A DNA stretch of 64,000 bases from Polaribacter septentrionalilitoris (GCF_009832745.1 NZ_VRMJ01000041.1:377001-441000); one strand, 5' to 3'. Counted from the stretch's first letter, positions 25,788-34,691 are shown. The notes: generated by a model from the sequence alone, not told the origin. Program-made: numbers and translations.

Positions 25788-26166
25788 AACTAGTAAAGAA
25801 AATAAAGAGATTGTATCTAAACTAACACGTAGACTTAATCTAGGGACAGAAAATATAATTTCTAGAATTGCATTAGCACATTCTCTGTCTCAAGATAGAG
25901 TTTTAAAGTTAGAAGATATACAAAACTCCGGAGGTAAAGATTACTCTAAAGCGGTGCTTTTTGGAGATTATTTAGATTATTATTTAGGGATGGTTGCTTT
26001 ACATTATGGTATTCATATTACAGATAAAGACCTACCTAAATATATAAAAATGCATATTGATGATGGGCTTCAGTTGTTAAATGAAGAACTAAACCAAAGA
26101 TCAAATATTGATGGTTTTGATTTTTTGGTTGAGAAGATTGAAATAGGATTAAATAGTTTAATTTAG
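25771..26166 (+). CDS. dndE: DNA phosphorothioation protein DndE
   Basis: 131 aa. The N-terminal ENKEIVSKLTRRLNLGTENIISRIALAHSLS matches DndE, a small helical protein that binds nicked DNA in the modification complex. GDYLDYYLGMVALHYG near 74 is also family-like. It overlaps dndD by 17 bp and is 4 bp from the next gene. Confidence 0.9.
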   Translation: MFTHIKTSKENKEIVSKLTRRLNLGTENIISRIALAHSLSQDRVLKLEDIQNSGGKDYSKAVLFGDYLDYYLGMVALHYGIHITDKDLPKYIKMHIDDGLQLLNEELNQRSNIDGFDFLVEKIEIGLNSLI

Positions 26167-26170
26167 TGTT

Positions 26171-26785
26171 ATGGTAAATACATTTAATAGATTCACAACT
26201 AGGGAGATTTTAGGGTTATTCATTCCTAGCTTATATTTCAGTTATATAATATTCGAAATTTTTTCGACAAGTTTTTCCTTTGAATTAAATAATAGTACAA
26301 ACTCTTTTAACTATTTAATTTTATTTATAGGTTCAATTTCTATAGGTAGTATATTGTACGTTGTTGATTTGCCAAAAAGATTTTGGTTTTTTACAGAAGA
26401 ATTGCCTACTACATTAATTATGAAAAAATTGATAGAGGATGGGAAAACAATTGATAAAGTTAATGTGGAAATATTTTATTATAAATTTTTAGATGAAGTT
26501 GTTGCTGAAAAGAATAAATCAATAACAGACAAGCAGACTACTTTATACCATTTTTCATCTAACATGTTTTTGTGTAGTATATTGCTTTTGGTAATTCAAG
26601 TTTTAAAATGTAGATTGGCTTTTGATGACGTAATTTCTATTGTTAATTTGGTTATTATGATAATAAGTGCAATAGGAACTTTAGGACTTCTTTATGGAAA
26701 AGGTAAAATTAGAAGTCGTTTTAAAAGACATTATACAGAATTCATAGATTCTCAATATTATATAGATTTGAAAGATAAGAACTAA
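26171..26785 (+). CDS. Membrane protein at the end of the dnd operon, 204 aa
   Basis: Not a recognised Dnd component. Four hydrophobic segments are visible (about 14-33, 44-63, 119-137 and 145-165), with a cytosolic part between the second and third and a basic C-terminal tail (KGKIRSRFKRHYTEF). The gene begins 4 bp after dndE, so it is co-transcribed with dndCDE. It could link the modification complex to the membrane or act as an effector; nothing in the sequence decides. Confidence 0.6.
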   Translation: MVNTFNRFTTREILGLFIPSLYFSYIIFEIFSTSFSFELNNSTNSFNYLILFIGSISIGSILYVVDLPKRFWFFTEELPTTLIMKKLIEDGKTIDKVNVEIFYYKFLDEVVAEKNKSITDKQTTLYHFSSNMFLCSILLLVIQVLKCRLAFDDVISIVNLVIMIISAIGTLGLLYGKGKIRSRFKRHYTEFIDSQYYIDLKDKN

Positions 26786-26787
26786 TT

Positions 26788-26834
26788 ACAACTCATAGCA
26801 TAGATTAAATCTCTTCATCCGTGCTATGAGTTGT
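26788..26834. terminator. Convergent inverted repeat, probable bidirectional terminator
   Basis: ACAACTCATAGCA (26788-26800) and TGCTATGAGTTGT (26822-26834) are perfect 13-bp complements with a 21-base loop, exactly between the convergent dnd and restriction operons. No strong T-run follows on either side. Confidence 0.6.
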
Positions 26835-26838
26835 ATAT

Positions 26839-28866
26839 TTACTTAATTTTATTTTGTGATTCAATACCAATAACTTCTTTCAGTTTACTTAAAATTTTAT
26901 CATAATTTGATGAAACATAGACAGCTCTTTTGCCTTTATATTCGTCCTCAGCTATTTTAGCGTCAGATTTACTTCCATCTATCTTTAGTAGTTGTATTTC
27001 TCCTAATTTTATTTTATTTTCCACTAGATTATCATATTGTTTTTCAAGATTACTAATAATTCTTGAAGAGAGTTCTTCAAGATTTTTCTTATTTTGTTTT
27101 TCAATAAACAAATCTTCAAGTTTTACACTTATTAGGTTATTTTGATCTTTTTTATAATTTAAAATAATTAATACAATAAGATTTTTTACATATTTTGAGT
27201 GTTCAGGTTTAGTTGTGCCAAATATTACAGAATATAAGGGGTCGGTTTTATTTAAAAAGGAACTAGTGAGGTTTTCATTTATAAAAAGGTTTAAGTGACT
27301 TATATAATTTAAAATCTCTTCTTCAGAAATATGATGGTCACTTTCAACTAACTCTATTCTCACAATTTCTGCTAAAGCTTCAAAATAACCCATTTGAAAC
27401 ATTAGTGTAAAGAAGATATTATAATCAGAAAGTTCATTTCTAATATTCTTTTCTGTTTTTTTTAAGGCTTTCATTGATAAATCACTATCGCTACCTTTAT
27501 TGGCTTTTGAAAGGCTCTCTAGTACAAATCTCTCTTCACTACCTCCAAACAAAGTTTTATATGCAGTATTTTCAATTTTATTAAAATTTTCTGGTTTAGA
27601 TTTTAATTGAAATTTATCATATTCTTTGTTCACTAATTCAATCATTTTTTGATATGGAATAAGTTTTGTGTAAGTTTCTGTGAAAGACTTTAACCATTTA
27701 ACTTCGAACAAGTTGAGGCTTTTTTTTCTTTGTTCAATAGAAAATTCAGTAGCTTTAACATCCTCTTTTAGAAATTCATCATTTGAAGGGAATTCTGGTT
27801 CTTCATCTATACCTAGCCTTATTCGAAAAGTAGATCCTTCATCTGGTTCTTCTGAGTCCTTGAAAAGAAATTCACAAATTCTAAAAATAATTCCAATAGT
27901 AGTTATTACTGACCTGTTCGCTTCAATTTGAACTTCTTTTTTGTTTTGTGAGTTGTACTCTAAGATGGCAGTGTAAATATTGGGAACATATTCTTTAATC
28001 GAAGAAAATATTTTTCTAGTAAATACAGCGTTTAAATCTTTTTCATTTAGTAATATAGTTCTTGAATTACTAGGTTGTTTAGCAGATTTATTGACATCAA
28101 CAAAAATGTTTCTCAATATCTCTTTTATCTCTCTCCTACTGTCTAACTTCCAGTTAATATTTGGAAATAATTCTTCTAGTTTTTTTAGCTCTACATCATC
28201 AATGGATTCAACAGCATTTGGAAAGAAAAGTATGGTTACAGGTACTTTTAAATAATCTAGTTTGTGTTTATCTAATGATACACTTTCATAGAATTTTTTG
28301 AGTCTTTCATTTTTTATCAATCCACGAATTGCTTGTAAAGCCACTAATCTGTGTTGTCCATCTACAGCCATTAAATTAGTGTTCCCATCCTTCCATCGAA
28401 TTTCTGTGGGTAAATAATATGGTTTTTCATTTTCATCAAGAAACCATCTAACACAAAAGGAATCTTGAAACTCTATTTCAAATTTTTTAGCATCTCCTTC
28501 TTGGAATGTCCTTGTTGTTACTTTTGGATAAAAACTTTTTATTGATTTATTGTCTTCCTTTGGTTGTGTAATAGCAACCACAATTGGTGGGAAAAATTTA
28601 TAACCAATACCATCTGTTAAATAATTTGATATATCTCTTCTAATTCTAAAATCATCTAAATCTCTTTGAACTAATTCTTCAAAATCAATTTCAGATATAT
28701 CTAAAACATCTCTTACAGCGTTTAACTTTCCAATATCATTTATATCGAAAGATGTATTTAGGTAAAATACAGGGGAGTTTTTATCAGTGTAAAAAACACC
28801 AAAATCTCCTGCCATTACCATTTGAAATTTTTCTTTGGCCATAGGGCCTCTATATTGACTACTCAT
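26839..28866 (-). CDS. DGQHR-domain protein (DndB-like / Dnd-associated)
   Basis: 675 aa. DGQHRLVALQAIRG at residues 169-182 is the hallmark of the DGQHR family, which includes DndB, a regulator of dnd transcription, and Dnd-associated DGQHR proteins. FVDVNKSAKQPSNSRTILL near 252 is a second family motif. It is about twice the length of DndB (about 350 aa), and it is the last gene of the convergent operon rather than the first of dndBCDE. That suggests a role in the restriction arm (sensing or modified-DNA recognition) instead of, or as well as, transcriptional control. It starts in the last base of the preceding gene. Confidence 0.7.
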   Translation of the reverse strand: MSSQYRGPMAKEKFQMVMAGDFGVFYTDKNSPVFYLNTSFDINDIGKLNAVRDVLDISEIDFEELVQRDLDDFRIRRDISNYLTDGIGYKFFPPIVVAITQPKEDNKSIKSFYPKVTTRTFQEGDAKKFEIEFQDSFCVRWFLDENEKPYYLPTEIRWKDGNTNLMAVDGQHRLVALQAIRGLIKNERLKKFYESVSLDKHKLDYLKVPVTILFFPNAVESIDDVELKKLEELFPNINWKLDSRREIKEILRNIFVDVNKSAKQPSNSRTILLNEKDLNAVFTRKIFSSIKEYVPNIYTAILEYNSQNKKEVQIEANRSVITTIGIIFRICEFLFKDSEEPDEGSTFRIRLGIDEEPEFPSNDEFLKEDVKATEFSIEQRKKSLNLFEVKWLKSFTETYTKLIPYQKMIELVNKEYDKFQLKSKPENFNKIENTAYKTLFGGSEERFVLESLSKANKGSDSDLSMKALKKTEKNIRNELSDYNIFFTLMFQMGYFEALAEIVRIELVESDHHISEEEILNYISHLNLFINENLTSSFLNKTDPLYSVIFGTTKPEHSKYVKNLIVLIILNYKKDQNNLISVKLEDLFIEKQNKKNLEELSSRIISNLEKQYDNLVENKIKLGEIQLLKIDGSKSDAKIAEDEYKGKRAVYVSSNYDKILSKLKEVIGIESQNKIK

Positions 28867-29519
28867 TATCTTCTTCCGAATAAAGGGTTATAAAATCTAT
28901 TAATTAAAAACTCTGCATTACCAATGATTTTTCTGTCTATATCTTTTTTGACGCAAGCAAAAATTAAATATTCCCACTTAAAGTCTTTAGAGGCAATTCT
29001 TCCTCCAAATGACTTTAATCCTTTTTCTAGTATAAGTTCTTCTTCTTCGTTATTTTCTCTCATTTTTTTTATATCTAAAAAAGATTTTTGGTGCTGACCA
29101 TAACGTTTTCTAAATGATACTGTGATACCAACATATAATGGGTTGACTAATAAGCTGAAATTTGCCAATAAGTCCATTAATTCTCTGCATTCCGTTAAAC
29201 TGAGATCTTGAATTTTATCACCATAAACTATTTCTTCTTCAGTTTCTTCGATATAGAATTTTTCAATGAAACTTCTGTTTTCATTTATTTCAACGTTGTA
29301 TTTTCTAAAAAAAGACTTGACGCTACCATTTAGTTTATCTAAAGAAATTAAGCTGTTTAATAGGTTCATTTTTTCTGCAAATTCATCAACTGTGTTGAAG
29401 TTTTTAAATTTAGAAAAATCTAAATACCAAGCATATATTCCTTTTTCATCGGGAATATTATTTTTATCTCCAAAGGATTTTTCATATGAGTAAATATCAA
29501 AATTTTCAACCTCAATCAT
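28866..29519 (-). CDS. GIY-YIG-type putative nuclease
   Basis: 217 aa. DEKGIYAWYLDF near residue 24 supplies the GIY strand. After an insertion of about 90 residues comes NPLYVGITVSFRKRYGQHQKS near 131, which has the YVG and catalytic Arg of GIY-YIG nucleases. A conserved helix and NAEFLINRFYNPLFGRR (metal-binding Glu, terminal Asn) end it. The long insertion between GIY and YIG is unusual. It overlaps its downstream neighbour by 1 bp and follows the 159-aa gene by 9 bp. As the only GIY-YIG nuclease of the operon it is a candidate cutter of unmodified DNA. Confidence 0.65.
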   Translation of the reverse strand: MIEVENFDIYSYEKSFGDKNNIPDEKGIYAWYLDFSKFKNFNTVDEFAEKMNLLNSLISLDKLNGSVKSFFRKYNVEINENRSFIEKFYIEETEEEIVYGDKIQDLSLTECRELMDLLANFSLLVNPLYVGITVSFRKRYGQHQKSFLDIKKMRENNEEEELILEKGLKSFGGRIASKDFKWEYLIFACVKKDIDRKIIGNAEFLINRFYNPLFGRR

Positions 29520-29528
29520 GTCTTCCTC

Positions 29529-30008
29529 TTAATTATTGTATAAATCAATAAACATATAGTGAGAGTTTTCTAACTCTCCTTTTTCATAAAGATTTTCTAA
29601 ATATTCAAGTCCACCATTGGCATATTCTTCTATAAGTGTAACCACATCTGAGATCACTTTATTTAATTGATCTTCTTCCAGATCTTCTAATTCATTCCAG
29701 TTAATGTTTAAATCTTCTGTTTGGGTAAAAATGACCATTAATAAAAAATCTACTAAAGATGAATCTCTTTTCCATTTACCAATTTCAAGAAAATCAGAAG
29801 TTAGATTTCTAGGTGGTAGGGGTAAGCGTCTTTTCTTTTTTATGCCAGTCATCATAGCATAGATATAGAGCTCGTATATAGGTCCAAATTGGCTATATTC
29901 TGATGATCTAGCACCTTTGTTGGCTAATGCTTCAAGTAAAGGTATTCTGCTGTTAGCATATCTAGGTCTTTTTGAGACTAAATTTGATTTGAATTCTTGA
30001 CTATTCAT
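29529..30008 (-). CDS. Dnd-operon-associated small protein, 159 aa
   Basis: All-helical, soluble. FGPIYELYIYAMMTGIKKKRRLPLPP near residue 41 resembles the short Dnd-associated protein 4 family, in which a hydrophobic helix is followed by a K/R-P loop; the match is by eye. The C-terminal 60 residues are acidic. Its start codon overlaps the stop of the SMC-like gene by one base, so it is translationally coupled. Confidence 0.5.
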   Translation of the reverse strand: MNSQEFKSNLVSKRPRYANSRIPLLEALANKGARSSEYSQFGPIYELYIYAMMTGIKKKRRLPLPPRNLTSDFLEIGKWKRDSSLVDFLLMVIFTQTEDLNINWNELEDLEEDQLNKVISDVVTLIEEYANGGLEYLENLYEKGELENSHYMFIDLYNN

Positions 30009-32200
30009 TATTTTCTTCTTTCAATTTTAGTAGTTCTTTCTATTTGTGAAGATTCTTCATCAACTTCATTTAAGTAAAATGTTTTTATAACATCACTTTT
30101 TAAAAGTTGTTGACCTAAGTCCGTTAGTTTGTCTTCTGAGTCTTTGTCATAAAGGTCTTTAACCAAAATTATACTCTGTGGGAATACATCTGGTATTGCT
30201 TCAAAGAATCCTTTGTTAAAAGCTTTACCAAATGCAGATAAAGGTGCATCCGCTAATAAAGGGTAATTGTATTGAGATGTATTTGCTGATATGATAGACA
30301 TAACAACTGCAAACTTCTTCATTCTTTGGAAACCTTCAGAAGCTCCAGAAACTTCATTCCCTAAGTCATCTATATAATCTAAAGAAATACCACCAGAAGG
30401 CGATTTTTGAAATCTTAAAACACCACCTTTAATGTCATTGTACTTAATTAAGCTTTGGAAATGTTTATTAGCGTGGTCCTCTAAAAGACTAACCATTTTA
30501 TCAAAAACACGTTCTTTAGCAAGAAGGGTAGCATCAACTAAATCTTTACTTATTTCATAATTTACAGTATAACCTTCTGGTATATCTTTAGGGCGTAAAT
30601 TAGAAATCTCTTTTTCAGTAGTAGAAATTTGAGTTTTTAAGCGTTTAATAGTGTCTTGGAGTCTTTCAATTCTTGAAGAAGCTTGCTCCATTCTTCTTAT
30701 AGCTCCTTTATACTGATTTATAATAGTTGTTGCATTGTCTATACCTTCACCTTCAGTACCTGCTATTAAAATGTCTTTTCTTTGAGATTTTAAAGCTTTT
30801 AATTCTGAACTTAATTTGTCTAGTCTCTGTTTTAATTCTAGTTCTTTTTCTCTAGTTCTTAAAACACTAGATGGTATTGAATCAAACTTGTTTAAAAAAG
30901 GAGCTGCATTTAACTGAAGGTTTCCAAAGAAGTCTTCTAAATCGTTTTTAACAAACTCTTTTTTAGTGTTATTTTCATTCGGTCTGTTTTTCAACTTCAA
31001 TAAGTAGTTATATGCATCTGTTCCTTCTTTAGCATCTCTATTACATACATAACATTTCTTATCCTCAATCATTTGATCTAATGTAACAGCATCTGGTGAG
31101 TTTACAGGAAGCATTGTAAAATAATCATTAGGGTTTTCAGCTGCATTCTGTAATGCTTTTTTCTCATACCTTTTTTGTCTGAACTCTTTAATATTATTTT
31201 TAAAATCATTTATAGAGTCTTCAAAACCTAATGTAATCCAAGAGAAGTTTCCATCAAAGAATCTATTGTTAATTCCATCAAGGAAAGTGTCATAATCATC
31301 TTTTACACGTTTTAATACTTTGTTTTTCTGTGAGATTTTATCATCTAATTCTTTTCTTTTTTCAGCATTAGCAAAGTTTTGCTCTAATTCATTTTTTTCT
31401 TGTTCAGCAGATTCATATAAGGTATTAAATTCAACTAATTTTTCTGATTCTTGAATTAGTCTATCTTGTAATTCCTTTTTAACAACAATAGCTTTACCTA
31501 GTCTGTCATTATGTTTACTGGTTGCATTAGTTTGCTTATTTAAGTCCTTTTCAGCCTTTATAGCTATCTCTTTAACTATGTTAGCAATGTCTTCATATTT
31601 ACTAATGTTTGTCAATGTCCTTACTGCATCTTCAATACTTGATTTCTTGCTAAAATCAATCATTTTATCTACTTCTTCCCCTTGAAAGAAAGAGTATTGC
31701 CTTAATGTAGGTAGAATGAGTTGGCTAATTACTTTTTGTTTTTCTTCAGCATCATAAACAGGTTTGTATTTAGGTAAAACATGGTCTGTTTTGTCTACCT
31801 CAATATCATCTAAAGTTATTTGCCAGCTATCAAAATCTGTTAGCTTTTCACTTATTCTTGTAGCAGTAAATGACTTAGTTATTTGGTATTTGTACCTGCC
31901 AGTAGAATACTCTATTTTAATTCCTGTTTGTACTAGTTCTCCAATTGAGGTTTCATTTTTTGCTTTATCAGAGATAATTTTAACAGCAAAGTCCTTTACA
32001 TTCTTTTTCTTTTTATCATCTGAATCTAAAACCTGATCATAAAAGAGCCATAAAAAAGCATTAAAAAATTTAGATTTTCCAGCTCCATTATCAGCTACTA
32101 CAATGTTAACACCATCTTCAAATTCATATCTTGTTGTATCATAATCTCCATAATAATTAAAAAAATTCTTAAAGGAAATACTATTTATTATTGATGCCAT
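30008..32200 (-). CDS. Zinc-hook SMC/Rad50-like ATPase
   Basis: 730 aa. Walker A ADNGAGKSKFF at residues 36-46, Q-loop-like SFFQGEEVDKMIDFS near 170, a coiled coil, a central KCYVCNRDAKEG near 383 (CxxC zinc hook that dimerises Rad50-type proteins), a second coiled coil, signature ASEGFQRMKKFAVV near 640 and Walker B PLLADAPLSAFG near 660. It is a second SMC-type ATPase beside DndD but is only distantly similar and differs by its hook. In the restriction arm it likely remodels or scans DNA for a nuclease partner. Confidence 0.75.
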   Translation of the reverse strand: MASIINSISFKNFFNYYGDYDTTRYEFEDGVNIVVADNGAGKSKFFNAFLWLFYDQVLDSDDKKKKNVKDFAVKIISDKAKNETSIGELVQTGIKIEYSTGRYKYQITKSFTATRISEKLTDFDSWQITLDDIEVDKTDHVLPKYKPVYDAEEKQKVISQLILPTLRQYSFFQGEEVDKMIDFSKKSSIEDAVRTLTNISKYEDIANIVKEIAIKAEKDLNKQTNATSKHNDRLGKAIVVKKELQDRLIQESEKLVEFNTLYESAEQEKNELEQNFANAEKRKELDDKISQKNKVLKRVKDDYDTFLDGINNRFFDGNFSWITLGFEDSINDFKNNIKEFRQKRYEKKALQNAAENPNDYFTMLPVNSPDAVTLDQMIEDKKCYVCNRDAKEGTDAYNYLLKLKNRPNENNTKKEFVKNDLEDFFGNLQLNAAPFLNKFDSIPSSVLRTREKELELKQRLDKLSSELKALKSQRKDILIAGTEGEGIDNATTIINQYKGAIRRMEQASSRIERLQDTIKRLKTQISTTEKEISNLRPKDIPEGYTVNYEISKDLVDATLLAKERVFDKMVSLLEDHANKHFQSLIKYNDIKGGVLRFQKSPSGGISLDYIDDLGNEVSGASEGFQRMKKFAVVMSIISANTSQYNYPLLADAPLSAFGKAFNKGFFEAIPDVFPQSIILVKDLYDKDSEDKLTDLGQQLLKSDVIKTFYLNEVDEESSQIERTTKIERRK

Positions 32201-32206
32201 ATAAAT

Positions 32207-32425
32207 TTATATATTATGTACGTTTTTTAGTTTTTTGTATATCATAGAACGATTAAGATGATTGTCATTTTCGTTTATAATTACAGATAAGACTTCAACA
32301 ATTTTTTTATTATAAGGTTTTGAAGGTGAAGTAGTAAATGTCTCTAATTCATTTTGCTTAATATCATACTTTTCCATTAACTCTGGGTCAGAAAGTATTT
32401 CTCTTAAAATTTGGTCTCTTTCCAT
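32207..32425 (-). CDS. Small acidic protein of the restriction operon, 72 aa
   Basis: Helical protein starting MERDQILREILSDPELMEKY, in a 2-bp/6-bp squeeze between the helicase and SMC-like genes, so it is co-translated with both. The end (NRSMIYKKLKNVHNI) is basic. No family recognised. Its position suggests a bridging subunit of a helicase-ATPase complex. Confidence 0.55.
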   Translation of the reverse strand: MERDQILREILSDPELMEKYDIKQNELETFTTSPSKPYNKKIVEVLSVIINENDNHLNRSMIYKKLKNVHNI

Positions 32426-32427
32426 AT

Positions 32428-34638
32428 TTATTGTAATTCGCTTATTATAGTATCTAAATCTAAGTTATATTTTTGACATACCTCATCTAGTATTTCTTTT
32501 GAATCGTAGAAATTCATAGATAAACTTGCAAAATATCCAACTCTATTTAATTCGTTTTTAACTAAGTTTCTTTCAATATTTTGTAATTCCCCAATGTAGT
32601 TATTTAGTTTGGGTATAACTACCATATCATAGATAGTTGCATGTGTTTTATCTTTATGTTTTCTCAAAAGCCTTCCTCTTCTTTGAATAAATTGTCTTGG
32701 GTTTCCTGTACTACTTGCAAATATTCCAACTTCTGCTCTAGGGACGTCAACTCCCTCATCAAGCATTTTCATAGCGAATAAAATCTCAATTTTACCATCT
32801 TCAAAACCTCTAAGGATTTCTTTTAAGTTTTGATCGTGTGAGGTATAAGAGTTCATCTTAATTTCTGGATAATCATTATGAACTTTTATTAGATATTGAT
32901 CTAAAATTTTGACGGTATTACCTTCTGAGTTTTGTACATAACCTTCAGGGATATAAGCAAAAACATATTTAGTTTTATTTATTCTTTTTAATTCGCTAAT
33001 GATATGACTAAAAGCATCTATTTTATTGGAAGCTTTATGTATTATACTTTTCCTCTTGAGTAACAAAATTTCAACAATAGGATCATTTTTAAATTTTCCA
33101 TTTTCAAAATCAAAAAACTTCAATAATTTTTTTGAGATCTCTGTGTATTCTTCAAATTCACATTCAGTAAGCTCAACAATAATTGGATGGTACTTATATT
33201 CTGTTAAAAAACCATGATCTAAAGCTCTTTCCATTCCAAAACTATAGGTGTAAGGTGGACTATCATTAAAAAAAGAATCAATTGCTAGGGTACCCACAGG
33301 ATCATAAATTCTATTTGGAGTTGCAGAGAGTCCAATTTTTTTTGGAACTCTAACTTGTGGAAGCTTAGATTGAATGTTGTTTGCTCCCATATTATGAGCT
33401 TCGTCAGCGATTAGCAAAAAGTCTTCTTGTATTTTTTGAAATTGCTTTTGAAACCTGTCCAAAACAAAACTACCATATGTAGATATAATTATTAAATCAT
33501 TCTTTAAGCCCCAAGAAAAATTACTAGAATAATTTGCGAAATCCTTCTCCCAATTGTTTCCACCTCCAACTTTTAAAATTTTTCTAAAATTAAAAGATTT
33601 AACTTCTTCTTCCCATTGGTTTAGTAATGCTATTGATGGAACTAAAATAATAGCTCTATAACTTTCATTTTCGTTATAAAGGTTTAATAAACAATTAAGC
33701 GATGTTATTGTTTTTCCAGTACCAGTAGCCATTGCAAATACACCTGAGTAATTATTTGACCTCCAGGCTTCAAAAGCTTCTTTCTGGTATTCTCTAGGGC
33801 CTTGGGGAAAAGGAAATTTAGGAGTATTTTCAATTTTATGTATTAAAGTTTCAAACCTTTCTTCTTTTTCTTTTTTTATCCTATTGACTTTTTTACTGTA
33901 AGAGTCCTTACCTAATTTTAAAGAATCATCTAAAAGATCTTTTAAATTTTTATCATTACCAACAATTCTTACTACTCTTTCTATTTCCTCGTTACCGATA
34001 TGATTATAATTAGGGTGGTCATTGTTATATATTCTTTCAAAGTTATTTCTCTCTAGTTCTATTCTTTCTTTACTAACATTGCTAACCCAAGGGGCATCTA
34101 ACTGAAAGCTTTCAGAGTTTTTAATTAAAGCTGATAAAGTGAAATTAATGCTGCCATCAGTAGAGATATAATCTTGACCATCAAAAAGTATCATTTTTTT
34201 ACAATGCGCAAGATCAAATCCATTAAACTTAACAGGTATCAATTCTAATCTTTTATTTTTAAGTAAGTACTTTAAACAATCAAAAAAATGTTGACCTTCT
34301 TGACTTAAATTCTTTTCTAATTTACCAAGGTCATTAAAAATGTCAATAATTTTATCCTCATTTTTAACATCTACATTTTCGAGAAGATTTTCAAAATCAT
34401 TGTCGCTAAGAAAATGATTTGTAATAAACCTCATTTTACCCCCATTATAGATGAACTCGGCAAAACTTTTGGAAAGTACTTTTATGGCATTAGAGCTAAA
34501 ATAACCAAGTAATAAGTCTATTGTTTTAGCAATTGGAAAAGTTTCCTCATAAAACTCTAAAGGTATGTGATTTGAATCCGAACTATATTTATATGTAGGC
34601 GGAAAATTCAAATCTTTAAAAAGCAAGGTGTTTTTCAT
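32428..34638 (-). CDS. HKD nuclease-DEXH helicase fusion (Dnd restriction enzyme candidate)
   Basis: 736 aa. N-terminal phospholipase D-like domain: AHCKKMILFDGQDYIST (H145, K147, D153) and GSINFTLSA match a single HKD motif. Superfamily 2 helicase: PREYQKEAFEAW near 281 (Q-motif), Walker A ATGTGKT 304-310, LIADEAHN, GLSATPNR, and QRRGRLLRKHKDK. This layout is the one described for the DNA phosphorothioation system restriction enzyme family and for some type III-like defence helicases. It is the first gene of the six-gene minus-strand operon that runs to 26839. HKD domains of this type cut DNA without ATP, so helicase movement plus HKD cleavage is a plausible mechanism. Confidence 0.8.
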   Translation of the reverse strand: MKNTLLFKDLNFPPTYKYSSDSNHIPLEFYEETFPIAKTIDLLLGYFSSNAIKVLSKSFAEFIYNGGKMRFITNHFLSDNDFENLLENVDVKNEDKIIDIFNDLGKLEKNLSQEGQHFFDCLKYLLKNKRLELIPVKFNGFDLAHCKKMILFDGQDYISTDGSINFTLSALIKNSESFQLDAPWVSNVSKERIELERNNFERIYNNDHPNYNHIGNEEIERVVRIVGNDKNLKDLLDDSLKLGKDSYSKKVNRIKKEKEERFETLIHKIENTPKFPFPQGPREYQKEAFEAWRSNNYSGVFAMATGTGKTITSLNCLLNLYNENESYRAIILVPSIALLNQWEEEVKSFNFRKILKVGGGNNWEKDFANYSSNFSWGLKNDLIIISTYGSFVLDRFQKQFQKIQEDFLLIADEAHNMGANNIQSKLPQVRVPKKIGLSATPNRIYDPVGTLAIDSFFNDSPPYTYSFGMERALDHGFLTEYKYHPIIVELTECEFEEYTEISKKLLKFFDFENGKFKNDPIVEILLLKRKSIIHKASNKIDAFSHIISELKRINKTKYVFAYIPEGYVQNSEGNTVKILDQYLIKVHNDYPEIKMNSYTSHDQNLKEILRGFEDGKIEILFAMKMLDEGVDVPRAEVGIFASSTGNPRQFIQRRGRLLRKHKDKTHATIYDMVVIPKLNNYIGELQNIERNLVKNELNRVGYFASLSMNFYDSKEILDEVCQKYNLDLDTIISELQ

Positions 34639-34691
34639 CTTTTTTTATAGCAGCCATAAATTTAAATAATCTAATCATTAAAAACAATATT

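Noticed and set aside
26839..34638. Convergent operon as a standard type III or type I restriction-modification system
   Set aside because: No methyltransferase motifs (DPPY/NPPF or FxGxG) or specificity subunit are seen, and the helicase carries an HKD domain rather than a type III C-terminal nuclease.
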